Assembly: GCF_041287255.1 (NCBI RefSeq)
Contig: NZ_JBGGTX010000001.1
Coordinates: 964,001 to 1,028,000 of the forward strand
Origin: Tamlana flava
GTDB lineage: Bacteria; Bacteroidota; Bacteroidia; Flavobacteriales; Flavobacteriaceae
Length of the DNA: 64,000 bases
Direction of reading: 5' to 3'
Below the pieces are notes generated by a model. It had not been told where the DNA came from and ran no database searches. It saw nothing but the letters and a program-made list of their open reading frames with translations. Below, in pieces: positions 44,366 through 52,741 of this stretch. Each line of letters opens with the position of its first letter. Positions within the stretch are counted from its first letter, which is position 1. Made by a program: the position numbers and the translations under genes.

Positions 44366-44818
44366 TTAAAGGGATGTAATTTTAATTGTTTTAAATTCTT
44401 TTTTACCTGTATTTAACATCAATTTATATCTATACCAACAAATACACTCGCAAACCTCTTCATTCACTTGCTCATAGGTGAAAATTAGGGTGTCATTCTT
44501 TATAGTATAATGACCCATAAATTCTTGACAACAAGCTTCCTTAAATTTAAACTCAACAATAGCTTTTGAATCTGTTAGTGTGCTAGACTCAATGATAGGG
44601 ACATTACGTGTATAAAGGGTATCTTCCAAAGCATCATCACAGGGGCCATTAGATAATAATTGGTATTGTTTTATACGCATTTGTTGCTGGTAATATCCTT
44701 TTTTTGAAATATTGCTATTTTCAATCTCATCATACTGTTTTCCATCTTTTTTACAAGAACTTATTAATGCAACTAGACATACAGTAGTTAAGAGGTATTT
44801 AATTTTAAAAGTTTTCAA
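44366..44818 (-). CDS. Small lipoprotein (150 aa)
   Basis: I place the start at the TTG at 44818, one base after the upstream stop codon, because it gives a clean lipoprotein signal MKTFKIKYLLTTVCLVALISSC; a TTG at 44839 is the alternative. The mature part has several Cys (DGPCDDALED; EACCQEFMGHY; EVCECICWYRYK), so disulphides in the periplasm are likely. It is the last gene of a six-gene minus-strand operon. The function is unknown. Confidence 0.65.
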   Translation of the reverse strand: MKTFKIKYLLTTVCLVALISSCKKDGKQYDEIENSNISKKGYYQQQMRIKQYQLLSNGPCDDALEDTLYTRNVPIIESSTLTDSKAIVEFKFKEACCQEFMGHYTIKNDTLIFTYEQVNEEVCECICWYRYKLMLNTGKKEFKTIKITSL

Positions 44819-44819
44819 A

Positions 44820-45704
44820 TTAAAGTATATTATTTTCAAGTTGCTTTACCAAATCTTGAAGCTGGGTTTTTAACGTATGGTAGGCATCAGAATTTTTAAA
44901 GTTTTCATTAAAGCATTTTAAATAGTTTTCCTGTTTTTCCCCTGCATCTTCAAAACCATTAAATTGCTCATAAATACCCATGAACAAATCAGCAGCTTCT
45001 TTACATTCGGGTAAAGGGGTAGTCATCTCGTAATCTTTACTTATTATATAAATACAATCGCCTTGAATTACTAATGTAGCCATAAAATCGGGGTACAACG
45101 GTGCCATGTCTTGAGTTCCAGCACCCAACATGCCATAAGCTTGATATTTATTTGTTGATTTTAAATCGAATACTGCATAGTCTATAATATTAGCATCAAA
45201 AGCAAAAGCTACTTCAAAGAGATAAGGTAAAGACGATGCGTTAAGACTATCGGTATCTATTCCAAAAGCCTGAACCAAAAGTTTGGATGTGTAGAGATAC
45301 GACAGTGAATCTTTATTCAATATTAAACCCTCTAATTCCCTGTCTATAAATGCTGAATCTAATGTTTGTAAGTTAATATGGCTCTCCTTTAAATTTTTAA
45401 GCGTGTTACAAGTTTGTAAAACATTTTTAAGTTTTTCACCTAATATATCTAGCGAATCACTTAAACCATTTTTAACGGGACTAACATCATTGCGGTTAAA
45501 ATATGCTGTGTAAGTAGATTTAAGCTTAAAATAATCCTGAAGTTTTTCTTCTATAGAAACAGAAGCGACTGCTTCGGGATTCCCAGTTGGTTTTTTGCCT
45601 TTGTTATTACAAGATACTACCAATACCAAAGCTATTAAAGTTGAAAATAAAACATAGCTAGTCTTTGCCAATTTAAAATTATGTTTTGTCATTATTTTTT
45701 GCAT
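44820..45704 (-). CDS. Lipoprotein, unknown (294 aa)
   Basis: Lipobox LVVSC near residue 32. The start overlaps the upstream stop codon as TAATG, supporting the ATG at 45704. The mature part is largely helical with a low-hydrophobicity body (LKNVLQTCNTLKNLKESHIN; ADLFMGIYEQFNGFEDAGEK). No known domain. It is the fifth gene of the operon. Confidence 0.72.
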   Translation of the reverse strand: MQKIMTKHNFKLAKTSYVLFSTLIALVLVVSCNNKGKKPTGNPEAVASVSIEEKLQDYFKLKSTYTAYFNRNDVSPVKNGLSDSLDILGEKLKNVLQTCNTLKNLKESHINLQTLDSAFIDRELEGLILNKDSLSYLYTSKLLVQAFGIDTDSLNASSLPYLFEVAFAFDANIIDYAVFDLKSTNKYQAYGMLGAGTQDMAPLYPDFMATLVIQGDCIYIISKDYEMTTPLPECKEAADLFMGIYEQFNGFEDAGEKQENYLKCFNENFKNSDAYHTLKTQLQDLVKQLENNIL

Positions 45705-46081
45705 TAGGGATTGAAATATTTAAATATTAAACCAACCACAACTATACCTCCTAAAATAAAAAGATAAGACAAATAGTGCTTTGCTTCACTTTTTACATGA
45801 AATGATATAGGATTTTCGGGATTAATAAAAAGGGTTATGGTGTCATTTGTGTTTCCTAAATCTTTTGAGGTGATTTCAAAGTTGTTATAAAGTTCATTGT
45901 TAAAGGAATACTCAAGCTCATACCTAATACGTTTTGGGCTTGCAAACGTATTTCTATTGGGAGCTTCCAAAATAACGCTTTTAGAAACAATTTTTCCATT
46001 TACGGGTTCCGTATTGGGATTGCTACAGTTATAAAACAAAATCAATACAAAACCCAATAAAATAATAGTTAATGGCTTCAT
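45704..46081 (-). CDS. Small lipoprotein with C-terminal membrane segment (125 aa)
   Basis: Lipobox LILFYNC near residue 19 and a hydrophobic segment near residues 105-122 (YLSYLFILGGIVVVGLIF). The middle resembles a short DUF3592-like beta module (GKIVSKSVILEAPNR; YELEYSFNNELYNN; DTITLFINPENP). It overlaps both neighbours by one base (TAATG at each junction). Confidence 0.72.
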   Translation of the reverse strand: MKPLTIILLGFVLILFYNCSNPNTEPVNGKIVSKSVILEAPNRNTFASPKRIRYELEYSFNNELYNNFEITSKDLGNTNDTITLFINPENPISFHVKSEAKHYLSYLFILGGIVVVGLIFKYFNP

Positions 46082-46710
46082 TATAATTCACTTGCTTTTT
46101 TAGCACCATAATCTTCTATAAGGTACTCGCGAAGTTCCTTTATGACAGTTCCTTTATAAAAAATTCCATTCGGAGCAACAAAATATTCAAATTCATAACC
46201 AGCATCTCTTTTGTATTCACTAGGATAACTTAATATTTTATTTAAATAATCCAATAAAGTTTCCCCTTTACCATCTACCATCTCAATAGCATTGACATCT
46301 ATGGGAAATTCTTCACTATCATTGAGTAAAAAATCATCAAAGACTTCAGCTTGCATATCAAAATCCACCACACGCTTTAAAAAATGGGTGGGATAGCGTA
46401 GTTCGGGTTTTATTGCAGATTTTGTTTTACAAACAAAACAATTGGAATAGGTATTCCAAAGGTCTAATATTTGTGATTTGTAATCGGGAGTGTTTCGAGT
46501 AATTTTTAGATGTGCTAAAAACACATCTTCAATTTTTTCGCCAGCATTATCGTGACCAAAGTTGTTATCAATAGATAAACATAATCTCATCGCTAAAACC
46601 TCCATTTCAGCATCTCCATTTTCATTTTCTTTTCCACAATTAGTTTGAGCGGATAGAACAAAACCACTAAAGAAAAGAATTATAACCTTTATTGTTTTTA
46701 AGTATTCCAT
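46081..46710 (-). CDS. Secreted unknown protein, paralog of 41711-42322
   Basis: 209 residues with signal peptide MEYLKTIKVIILFFSGFVLSAQ. It shares with the gene at 41711 the blocks RLCLSIDNNFGHDNAGEKIED, YSNCFVCK, YPTHFLKRVVDF, SEEFPIDVNAIEMVDGKGET and LREYLIEDYGAK. It differs by an insert near residue 175 (YEFEYFVAPNGIFYKG). The pair is a clear duplication within the island. The function is unknown. Confidence 0.75.
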   Translation of the reverse strand: MEYLKTIKVIILFFSGFVLSAQTNCGKENENGDAEMEVLAMRLCLSIDNNFGHDNAGEKIEDVFLAHLKITRNTPDYKSQILDLWNTYSNCFVCKTKSAIKPELRYPTHFLKRVVDFDMQAEVFDDFLLNDSEEFPIDVNAIEMVDGKGETLLDYLNKILSYPSEYKRDAGYEFEYFVAPNGIFYKGTVIKELREYLIEDYGAKKASEL

Positions 46711-46719
46711 AGGATGTGT

Positions 46720-47466
46720 TTATTCGCTAATTGCTTTAAATTTAGTACCCGTCCAAATGTCTTGGGAGACTTCGCAATAATTACAAAGTTCAATGAGTTG
46801 GGTGGCTGGGTCTATGGCTCCAGAGTTTTTTATAATGAGGTTGCTGTCTTTTTTAAATTCCACACCAAGTAAGGTGTCAAAAAACTCTGAAATCGCCCCT
46901 GTTTTTCGGTTTACAACAACACCCATTTGGCAAGCCGTACCACAACCCCAAAGCACTAAAGTATAGTGGCCTGCAAAATTAACACCTTCGGCACAGGCCT
47001 CTTTTATTCGTGTAATAAATTGTTTAGCCTTAGGGTTGGTAGAAAAATTGGGAGTAGCAAGAGGACCTTTGTACACCTCTACATGGTAATCTTCAAAAGT
47101 GGTTTTAGGATGAAATTTTCGGTAAATTGTAATATTGTTTATATCTGCTACCCGCCCAACAATTACATCATCTTTATATTTTGCCAATACCTTAAAAGAA
47201 GCATATTCAGAAATGCTAGTGTTTTTTACAACCTTAACAATATCAGGTTTTTGACCTAAAATTAAATAGGTAGTTGTGTTTAAAATGGTGTCTAGGTTGT
47301 TTTTGTTTTGTGGTGATTGGTGTTGGGATAAACTTTCTGCAAATAACTGCTTAGTGTCTTTTGTTTTAGAAGTAAATTGGCAAGACAATAGACTTAAAAC
47401 AAAAGTATAGACCAAAAAGCGCACTAGTTGAGATAAACAAAAATGTATTTTATGAAATATTGGCAT
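46720..47466 (-). CDS. Lipoprotein, unknown (248 aa)
   Basis: Lipobox SLLSC near residue 29. Mature region includes IYRKFHPKTTFEDYHVEVY, EGVNFAGHYTLVLWGCGTAC and a late Cys pair (LCNYCEVSQ). The NFAGHYTLVxWGCGTxC block is seen in a group of unnamed bacterial secreted proteins; I do not know a function. It is second in the operon, 9 bp from each neighbour. Confidence 0.75.
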   Translation of the reverse strand: MPIFHKIHFCLSQLVRFLVYTFVLSLLSCQFTSKTKDTKQLFAESLSQHQSPQNKNNLDTILNTTTYLILGQKPDIVKVVKNTSISEYASFKVLAKYKDDVIVGRVADINNITIYRKFHPKTTFEDYHVEVYKGPLATPNFSTNPKAKQFITRIKEACAEGVNFAGHYTLVLWGCGTACQMGVVVNRKTGAISEFFDTLLGVEFKKDSNLIIKNSGAIDPATQLIELCNYCEVSQDIWTGTKFKAISE

Positions 47467-47475
47467 TAAGATAAT

Positions 47476-48381
47476 TTAGTCTTTCTCTATTAATAGTTGT
47501 CTAATTTTGTCTAAAGAGAGAGAGGTCAACCATTCGGTTTCCTCAAAATCAATAGTGTTAGTCCATTTAATTTCTATTTTGTTGGTATCAACATAAAATG
47601 ATTTACATCTCTCACTGCTATTATTCTCACAGATATAAACTGAGATATCTTTATTGATAATTTCTTCAGTTGTATTTATGGATTGGGCACAGCTTTCAAA
47701 TAAAAACATCTCTGAATTTAAAAGATTATAACTGTTATCAAATTCAAGAATTGAAAACCCTCTCTCAACACCCGTTCCGCATTGTCCTGAACCAATACCT
47801 TCATAAAGGTATTCAAGAATGTATTTTTGATTGTTATAGGCTTTTATGTCAATATATAAAGGGCTTATTTTTATAGCTTCCTTCTGATTTAACCTCAAAT
47901 AGGCTAAGGATTTCTTTATTTTAAGATCATCATCATATAAATAAATAGGCAGGCTATTTTCCTTGTTACTCCAATATGATGATTCGTTACTAATCATAAT
48001 TTTCTCTTTGTAGCTGTGAAAATGTGTTTCTAAATCTTCATGTAAGTTAGCCCAAAAAAAATCAAATTGAAAATCGATGAGTTGATTAGTTAAAATGGAG
48101 TTATCAAAATTGAAAAGCACTAATTTTGCATTGTCAACAGATACTCCAGCTAATAATTTTTTATTCTTATTTTCATTGAAATAGTACCAACCAGTAACAG
48201 AGTAGATGTTTTTTTCTTCTGAGGTCTTATAATGTTTAAGATAAATGGTTATGAGTCTGTTATCAATTTCACCATAAAATATTTTGTCATTTACTTCTAT
48301 GCTATCTATTCTTGGATATTCTTTTTGGGCCGATAATGAAAAGCAAAGTAATAATGGTAAATAGGATATTAAATTTTTCAT
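47476..48381 (-). CDS. Secreted unknown protein (301 aa)
   Basis: Signal peptide MKNLISYLPLLLCFSLSAQ, then a beta-rich body: EVNDKIFYGEIDNRLITIYL, YSVTGWYYFNENKNKK, GIGSGQCGTGVERGFSILEF. It is the first gene of the operon running to 44366. No family is recognised. Confidence 0.73.
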   Translation of the reverse strand: MKNLISYLPLLLCFSLSAQKEYPRIDSIEVNDKIFYGEIDNRLITIYLKHYKTSEEKNIYSVTGWYYFNENKNKKLLAGVSVDNAKLVLFNFDNSILTNQLIDFQFDFFWANLHEDLETHFHSYKEKIMISNESSYWSNKENSLPIYLYDDDLKIKKSLAYLRLNQKEAIKISPLYIDIKAYNNQKYILEYLYEGIGSGQCGTGVERGFSILEFDNSYNLLNSEMFLFESCAQSINTTEEIINKDISVYICENNSSERCKSFYVDTNKIEIKWTNTIDFEETEWLTSLSLDKIRQLLIEKD

Positions 48382-48425
48382 ATTACTGAATTTAGTGATG
48401 TAAAGTACCTTCTACAATTAAGATT

Positions 48426-48587
48426 TTAAGTAAAAAGCTTGACGTCAATAACTTTGCCATTTTCAAATGAAATTTTAAGAATCCTGTTTTGTTCAATATA
48501 ATATTCCATATAACCTTCGGTTAAATCTTCGTAAAAGAATACCTTATCAGCTTTTCCAAGTAAACCATTTATTTGAGAAGAGCTCAT
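48426..48587 (-). CDS. Very small protein or fragment (53 aa)
   Basis: ATG at 48587 to TAA at 48426, encoding MSSSQINGLLGKADKVFFYE then DLTEGYMEYYIEQNRILKIS and a short end FENGKVIDVKLFT. The LLGKADKVxFYE ... YYIEQNRILKISFENGKV pattern is like the C-terminal half of small SmpA/OmlA-type lipoproteins, so it is probably a fragment whose N-terminus was lost, or a free-standing domain. It lies 38 bp upstream of the secreted-protein operon. Confidence 0.45.
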   Translation of the reverse strand: MSSSQINGLLGKADKVFFYEDLTEGYMEYYIEQNRILKISFENGKVIDVKLFT

Positions 48588-48910
48588 TTCAATTAATAAA
48601 ATATTTTAAAATACACCAAATACATAAAAACCTAACCATATTTATTATAAAATTTAACATAATAATTATAATGTAATTAATTAATTAAAAATAAGGTTAG
48701 TTTTTAATGCAAACATGGTCTCCGGAGTGGATTTACTCAGTGGTTTTAGAATTATAAAACCAAAACCGTCTCAGAAAATGTTCCTTTTTCATAGAACCAA
48801 AAGATAAAGCATAATGCTCTTTGTCATTTATTTTTTTATAATATCAAAATTATAGGTGAGGTAATTTTTACCATCTATATAAAACACAATCCTTCCCTCA
48901 TTAGTTATTT
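48588..48910. other. AT-rich gap without a gene
   Basis: 323 bp of very AT-rich DNA, densest near 48600-48710 (runs of taattaattaatt type). I see no ORF, tRNA or clear terminator. It separates the secreted-protein operon from the integrase remnant. Confidence 0.5.
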
Positions 48911-49056
48911 TTAGTTCTGTACAGAATACCGATTGGTTTTACGCAACCCGCCAATATCCTGTTCAACCACTTTCCAATAGCTATCTTGTATTGTCTGTAG
49001 TTTGCTATGCCCTAATAACTTGCTCACTTTTTCCAAAGGCACATTATTATGCAATA
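48911..49056 (-). pseudogene. Remnant of a second tyrosine recombinase (C-terminus)
   Basis: Read on the minus strand the frame ends in NNVPLEKVSKLLGHSKLQTI, DSYWKVVEQDIGGLRK, then a stop. LLGHSK is the catalytic His box (LGH) of phage-type integrases, but the usual Tyr position reads DSYWK. Everything upstream (N-terminal, catalytic Arg and HxxR boxes) is missing, and the frame is lost at a run of eight C (49057-49064). It differs from the intact integrase of the island, so an older element probably inserted here. Confidence 0.75.
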
Positions 49057-49223
49057 CCCCCCCCTACCTAAAAATTGCACCGAGTAAAAATACTACTAGC
49101 ATACGATGTTCAAGGAAATCTAATATTATAGATTTTACCCCATACCCCTTTTATTTATAAAAAATAAACATCTAGCTTTTATATACGTTCCTTTTTATTT
49201 TTTTATTATTTAATTATATTATT

Positions 49224-49288
49224 GGTGCATTTAATTTCATAGGAGGCATGTAATTCATTTCACAGCAGGTATGTATTTAATTTCATAG
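49224..49288. repeat. Three iteron-like direct repeats
   Basis: Units at 49224-49242 (ggtgcatttaatttcatag), 49245-49265 (ggcatgtaattcatttcaca plus g) and 49268-49288 (ggtatgtatttaatttcata plus g) recur every 21-23 bp. They lie just after the stop codon of the initiator-like gene, in AT-rich DNA, as iterons of a replication origin often do. Confidence 0.5.
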
Positions 49289-49293
49289 TACCC

Positions 49294-49935
49294 CTATCTA
49301 ATTTTTAAACCTCTCTTACTTCCCTTTCCATAAATTTTAAATTTAACAGAATTTATAAGGTGTTCATATATTTCTTTGGAATTATAATTTAACTCATCTA
49401 TATCCCTAGTATCATTAAAATCATCTATAAAAAATTTAAACTCCTCTTTACTATCAAAATAGGGTTCCCATTCTTTAACAAACCCTTTCCATAGTTCAGG
49501 ACGGCTTTGTATTAAATGGTTTATTGGTCTAAACGTGAAATGTTTCTCAAAACATAGGTTAATAAGTTCTTTGTTTATATTAACATACCTATTGCTTTCA
49601 TCCTTTACTTCAATTTTCATCAAACCAAACTTTTTAAAGTTTGATATATATTTTTTTATCATCCTTTCCCCCACAAACAAATAAACCAGGTTATCCTTAA
49701 TAAAGTTAGTATTCATTAATACATACCTACAGCCATTTTTAACTATATGAGGCATTTTACGGTCTTTATAAAACTTATCTACCATAAACGCCAATAACAT
49801 GCAATGTGCAGGGGTTAAATAGCTATCATCAATATTATTTTTGAGATGAAAATCTTTAAAAGCTTTATAGTTAAGATAAGATCCATAATAATAATTAACT
49901 CTAGCTTCATTTTGTATAATTTCCTTATCTTTCAT
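49294..49935 (-). CDS. Possible replication initiator (winged-helix type)
   Basis: 213 residues from the ATG at 49935 (a TTG ten codons upstream is possible). It is basic. YLTPAHCMLLAFMVDKFYKD, LVYLFVGERMIKKYISNFKK and FGLMKIEV have the spacing of the winged-helix region seen in initiators and primase-like proteins of Bacteroidota mobile elements (helix, helix, recognition helix, wing). The three iteron-like repeats downstream and the excisionase-like gene upstream support this. Sequence similarity to a named family cannot be shown by eye, so the call is tentative. Confidence 0.45.
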   Translation of the reverse strand: MKDKEIIQNEARVNYYYGSYLNYKAFKDFHLKNNIDDSYLTPAHCMLLAFMVDKFYKDRKMPHIVKNGCRYVLMNTNFIKDNLVYLFVGERMIKKYISNFKKFGLMKIEVKDESNRYVNINKELINLCFEKHFTFRPINHLIQSRPELWKGFVKEWEPYFDSKEEFKFFIDDFNDTRDIDELNYNSKEIYEHLINSVKFKIYGKGSKRGLKIR

Positions 49936-49942
49936 ACATAAA

Positions 49943-49969
49943 GCTGTTGAAATTCCATAATTCAACAGC
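49943..49969. promoter_or_regulatory. Inverted repeat between HTH and initiator-like genes
   Basis: Arms gctgttgaa (49943-49951) and ttcaacagc (49961-49969) are perfect 9-bp inverted copies, 9 bp apart. They lie directly after the HTH stop codon and just before the next start. It could be an operator or an mRNA hairpin; no T run follows, so it is not a clear terminator. Confidence 0.45.
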
Positions 49970-50245
49970 CTAAGAATTATTTAACAATTCCTTTATCTCG
50001 CTTCGTAGGTAGTATGTTCTATTACCTATCTTTTTAGGTTTTAATATCCCTTTCTTTTGCCATACGCACCTGGTTGTAGGACTTATTTTTAGTTCATTTT
50101 CTAACTCCTTTGCCGTTAAAAGCTCATCAGGTTCTTTAGGCTCAAAATTCTGTTTAAGAATGTTTAATCTCTCATCCAGGCCTTTAAATATTCTTTCGGT
50201 TAACTGCTCTGGAGTAATACTGTGTAATTGTGTTATGTCACTCAT
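49970..50245 (-). CDS. Excisionase-like helix-turn-helix protein
   Basis: 91 residues from the ATG at 50245 (MSDITQLHSITPEQ); an upstream in-frame Met would add 13 residues. The C-terminal half is a MerR-like/HTH_17 fold: LLTAKELENELKISPTTRCV, WQKKGILKPKKIGNRTYYLR, SEIKELL. This matches small excisionase and regulator proteins next to Bacteroidota integrases. It may direct excision of the island or control int/rep expression. Confidence 0.8.
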   Translation of the reverse strand: MSDITQLHSITPEQLTERIFKGLDERLNILKQNFEPKEPDELLTAKELENELKISPTTRCVWQKKGILKPKKIGNRTYYLRSEIKELLNNS

Positions 50246-50333
50246 TGTTATTGATTTTTTTGTAAAAATCTCAACAAAACACAATTAATAGATGGCTTAA
50301 ATAGGGGGATGTTTTCGGAAATTTTACGCCCTA

Positions 50334-51173
50334 TTATTTTTCACTAAACTCCTTTGACAAACCTTTTAATTTTTCTGTCCAACTTTCCATTCGTTTATTA
50401 CCGATTTTGCCGACCTCATTTATTTTTGGGTTTTTAATTTCTAGATTAAAGACTGCATTTTTATTTTTACAATATGGTGCATAAACCTTATTCCAATGCT
50501 CCATAACATTTAATGCATTTCCCTTAATCGCTAAATCCATATCCTTAATAAAACCTCCTTTTTCCCATAACATCCTTAATACAAAATGCACCGCATTAAA
50601 AATATCCTCATTTTTCAACCATTCATCAAATACATATTTTAAAAATCTCTGACCTTTTATACTATGATAAACTTTATCATTAAATAAATTCTTATCACGT
50701 TCATACTTCAACATTTCAATCATAAATTCAAGAACATTTAAAGCTGCGATGTCTTCCAAAAGAGAAAGAGCTTCTATTTCATTTTCTTCATTCACTTCGT
50801 CAGATGCTAGCCCAATTACTTTAAAACCCATTATATATTTTGGAAATTCTTTACTATTTATCAAATTATTTTCTTTGTGGAGAATATTTCTATAATCCAT
50901 CAAGAAACTTGGTTTTTCTAATATTCTAAAATGCTCTCTTTCCAAAATGGTCTTTTGAGAATTAAAGGATATATGGTAATCAATTTTTTCTTGGTATTCT
51001 TCATGAGAAACAGTAGAATAATATTCTAAACTGCTATTAAACTTTTCTTCAAGATCCGTAATCAAATCCCTTTGTTCATCATTTAATTTAGCCATCCAAT
51101 AACCATAAGGGTCTTTATTTTGCCAATTAAAATCCTTTATAGCATCTTCTAAATAATTTTTTTCATCAGCCAT
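50334..51173 (-). CDS. Unknown island protein (279 aa)
   Basis: A soluble, mostly helical, charged protein (DEQRDLITDLEEKFNSSLEY; ALSLLEDIAALNVLEFMIEM; FVLRMLWEKGGFIKDMDLA). No signal peptide and no motif that I recognise. It lies 25 bp after the integrase gene, in the same orientation, between integrase and HTH gene, a slot often held by accessory genes of the element. Confidence 0.72.
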   Translation of the reverse strand: MADEKNYLEDAIKDFNWQNKDPYGYWMAKLNDEQRDLITDLEEKFNSSLEYYSTVSHEEYQEKIDYHISFNSQKTILEREHFRILEKPSFLMDYRNILHKENNLINSKEFPKYIMGFKVIGLASDEVNEENEIEALSLLEDIAALNVLEFMIEMLKYERDKNLFNDKVYHSIKGQRFLKYVFDEWLKNEDIFNAVHFVLRMLWEKGGFIKDMDLAIKGNALNVMEHWNKVYAPYCKNKNAVFNLEIKNPKINEVGKIGNKRMESWTEKLKGLSKEFSEK

Positions 51174-51198
51174 AGTAATAAGTTTTGAACGATTGTTA

Positions 51199-52545
51199 TT
51201 AGTTAGCTTCTTTTACAACTTCTAAATTAGGTTTTCGAGATTGTTTCATGTATTCCTTTTGCCAAAATTCCTGCAGTACCAGAGCATTGTCTTTAGGTGT
51301 CTTGCCGATATATTCTAGGAGCTGTTTTTCTGTGGTGTGGCCTGTGGCCGACATTATAACTGGAGTACTTAATTTACCATAGTGATTTGTAGCAAAAGAA
51401 CGTCTTGCAGTATGTGTGCTTACCAACATCCATTTTGGATAGGTGCCTATTTTTTTTCGTTGAGGTGTTTTTTCTTTTTTCTTCCTTTTCTTATCTGTAA
51501 TGAATATTGAGCCTTTACACATTTTGTTAATCCCGGCCATTTCGCAAACATTTTTTATCCAATCATTATATTTTTGCGGTGAAATTTTATGGGGTAACCT
51601 CCAATCGTTCTTTGCTATAATGCTCTGAATTTGCCAATGTAAGGGTATTTCAATTTTCTGTTTGGTCTTTTTTGCGGTGTACTCTAAAAACCCATCTTTG
51701 TTAATGTTTTCTAGAGTAAAATTTAATAGGTCACTAACCCTGGCACCCGTCCAAACTCCAATAATTAACCAATTTCGTGTATTGTCTAAATAAGGCGTAT
51801 TAGATAAATCGAGATTAAATATTTTATCAATTTCTTCTTCATCTAAAGTAACAAAATGCACTTTTTCATTAGTACTTCTAAAACCATCACTTTCAGCTTC
51901 TTTGTTAATCTCAATACCATATCTTTTAGCACCTTTTAAAATAGATTTAAGGCATTTAATGTACTTTCCAATGGTGTTGAGATTTAAACGCTGTTCTTTG
52001 CTTAGAAACTGTATAAAATCGGCGTGAAACTTTAAATTAACTTCGTTAATCTTAAAACGCTTGCCCTTTTTCTTTTCGTAGTCTAATACTTTGTTTAAAG
52101 CTGTTCTATATTGCTTTATAGTAACCTCCTTAACTCCGGTGGCTCCATTCTTTTGTATTTTATAGGGCATACACTCAATAAAATATTCCGCATAGTCAGA
52201 AACGTACTCAAAATTATGTTCGGGTGCTAATTTATCTAAAAAGGTATCTATTTCAACCCCTAACCATTCACTATTAACAGTTACATTTTTATGATTGGCT
52301 TCAACAATTTCACTTTCTAATTTTGCCCTAAGTCCTTTTAATTGGCGTTTAAGAACATAATAGCTTTTATCCCCGGTTTTTGATTCCGGCAATGGGGATT
52401 GTTTTACCTGATCCCAATGTTTACCAATTATTTTTAAACCAGTTGATTTTTTAAACTTTCCTTGCCGTCCATTTTGCAAGAAAACGTTAATTGTATATTC
52501 CCGGTTTGGGTCTTTCTTGTTGATGTAAAATTGTATCGTGGCCAT
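51199..52545 (-). CDS. Tyrosine recombinase (integrase) of the island
   Basis: 448 residues. It has an arm-binding N-terminal region, a SAM-like core-binding domain (about 110-215; YVSDYAEYFIECMPYKIQK, NLNTIGKYIKCLKSILKGAK) and a catalytic domain. Catalytic residues: Arg in TGARVSDLLNF (about 264), Lys in AKKTKQK, HxxR as HTARRSFATN (about 373), GH in SATGHTTEKQ (about 399) and nucleophile Tyr in LLEYIGKT (about 408). All are present, so it is probably active. It lies next to attR and should catalyse recombination between the tRNA-Phe end and the element. The end motif at 52587-52617 lies in its upstream region. Confidence 0.95.
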   Translation of the reverse strand: MATIQFYINKKDPNREYTINVFLQNGRQGKFKKSTGLKIIGKHWDQVKQSPLPESKTGDKSYYVLKRQLKGLRAKLESEIVEANHKNVTVNSEWLGVEIDTFLDKLAPEHNFEYVSDYAEYFIECMPYKIQKNGATGVKEVTIKQYRTALNKVLDYEKKKGKRFKINEVNLKFHADFIQFLSKEQRLNLNTIGKYIKCLKSILKGAKRYGIEINKEAESDGFRSTNEKVHFVTLDEEEIDKIFNLDLSNTPYLDNTRNWLIIGVWTGARVSDLLNFTLENINKDGFLEYTAKKTKQKIEIPLHWQIQSIIAKNDWRLPHKISPQKYNDWIKNVCEMAGINKMCKGSIFITDKKRKKKEKTPQRKKIGTYPKWMLVSTHTARRSFATNHYGKLSTPVIMSATGHTTEKQLLEYIGKTPKDNALVLQEFWQKEYMKQSRKPNLEVVKEAN

Positions 52546-52586
52546 AGTAAGAAGTCTTGAACACTCAAATATAATTAAAAATAAAA

Positions 52587-52617
52587 TTGGGGGTAACGTT
52601 TGGGGGTAACATTTTCC
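52587..52617 (+). repeat. Island-end motif, right copy
   Basis: Same orientation as 16236-16266 with 28 of 31 bases identical (starts ttgggggtaacgtt, ends aacattttcc). It lies 42 bp upstream of the integrase start, so it may bind the integrase or the HTH protein and affect both recombination and int expression. Confidence 0.6.
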
Positions 52618-52741
52618 GTAATAAAACGTAATACTATGAAACTAACCGTAAACAGTCAAAAAATAAAACCTTCTGAAAACCTTATGTTTAAATGGACTTT
52701 AATAGAATTTTACGCTATTTTAAAAATTAGTTGTTTAATTA

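Noticed and set aside
44221..44402. Open plus-strand frame without ATG (contains FNFFALGFAIEFKTKKHF)
   Set aside because: There is no start codon or ribosome site, and it runs into the end of the convergent lipoprotein gene. It could be decayed coding DNA but the support is too weak.
49057..49064. Run of eight C as a phase-variation tract
   Set aside because: The only frame it could switch is the integrase remnant, whose upstream part is missing.
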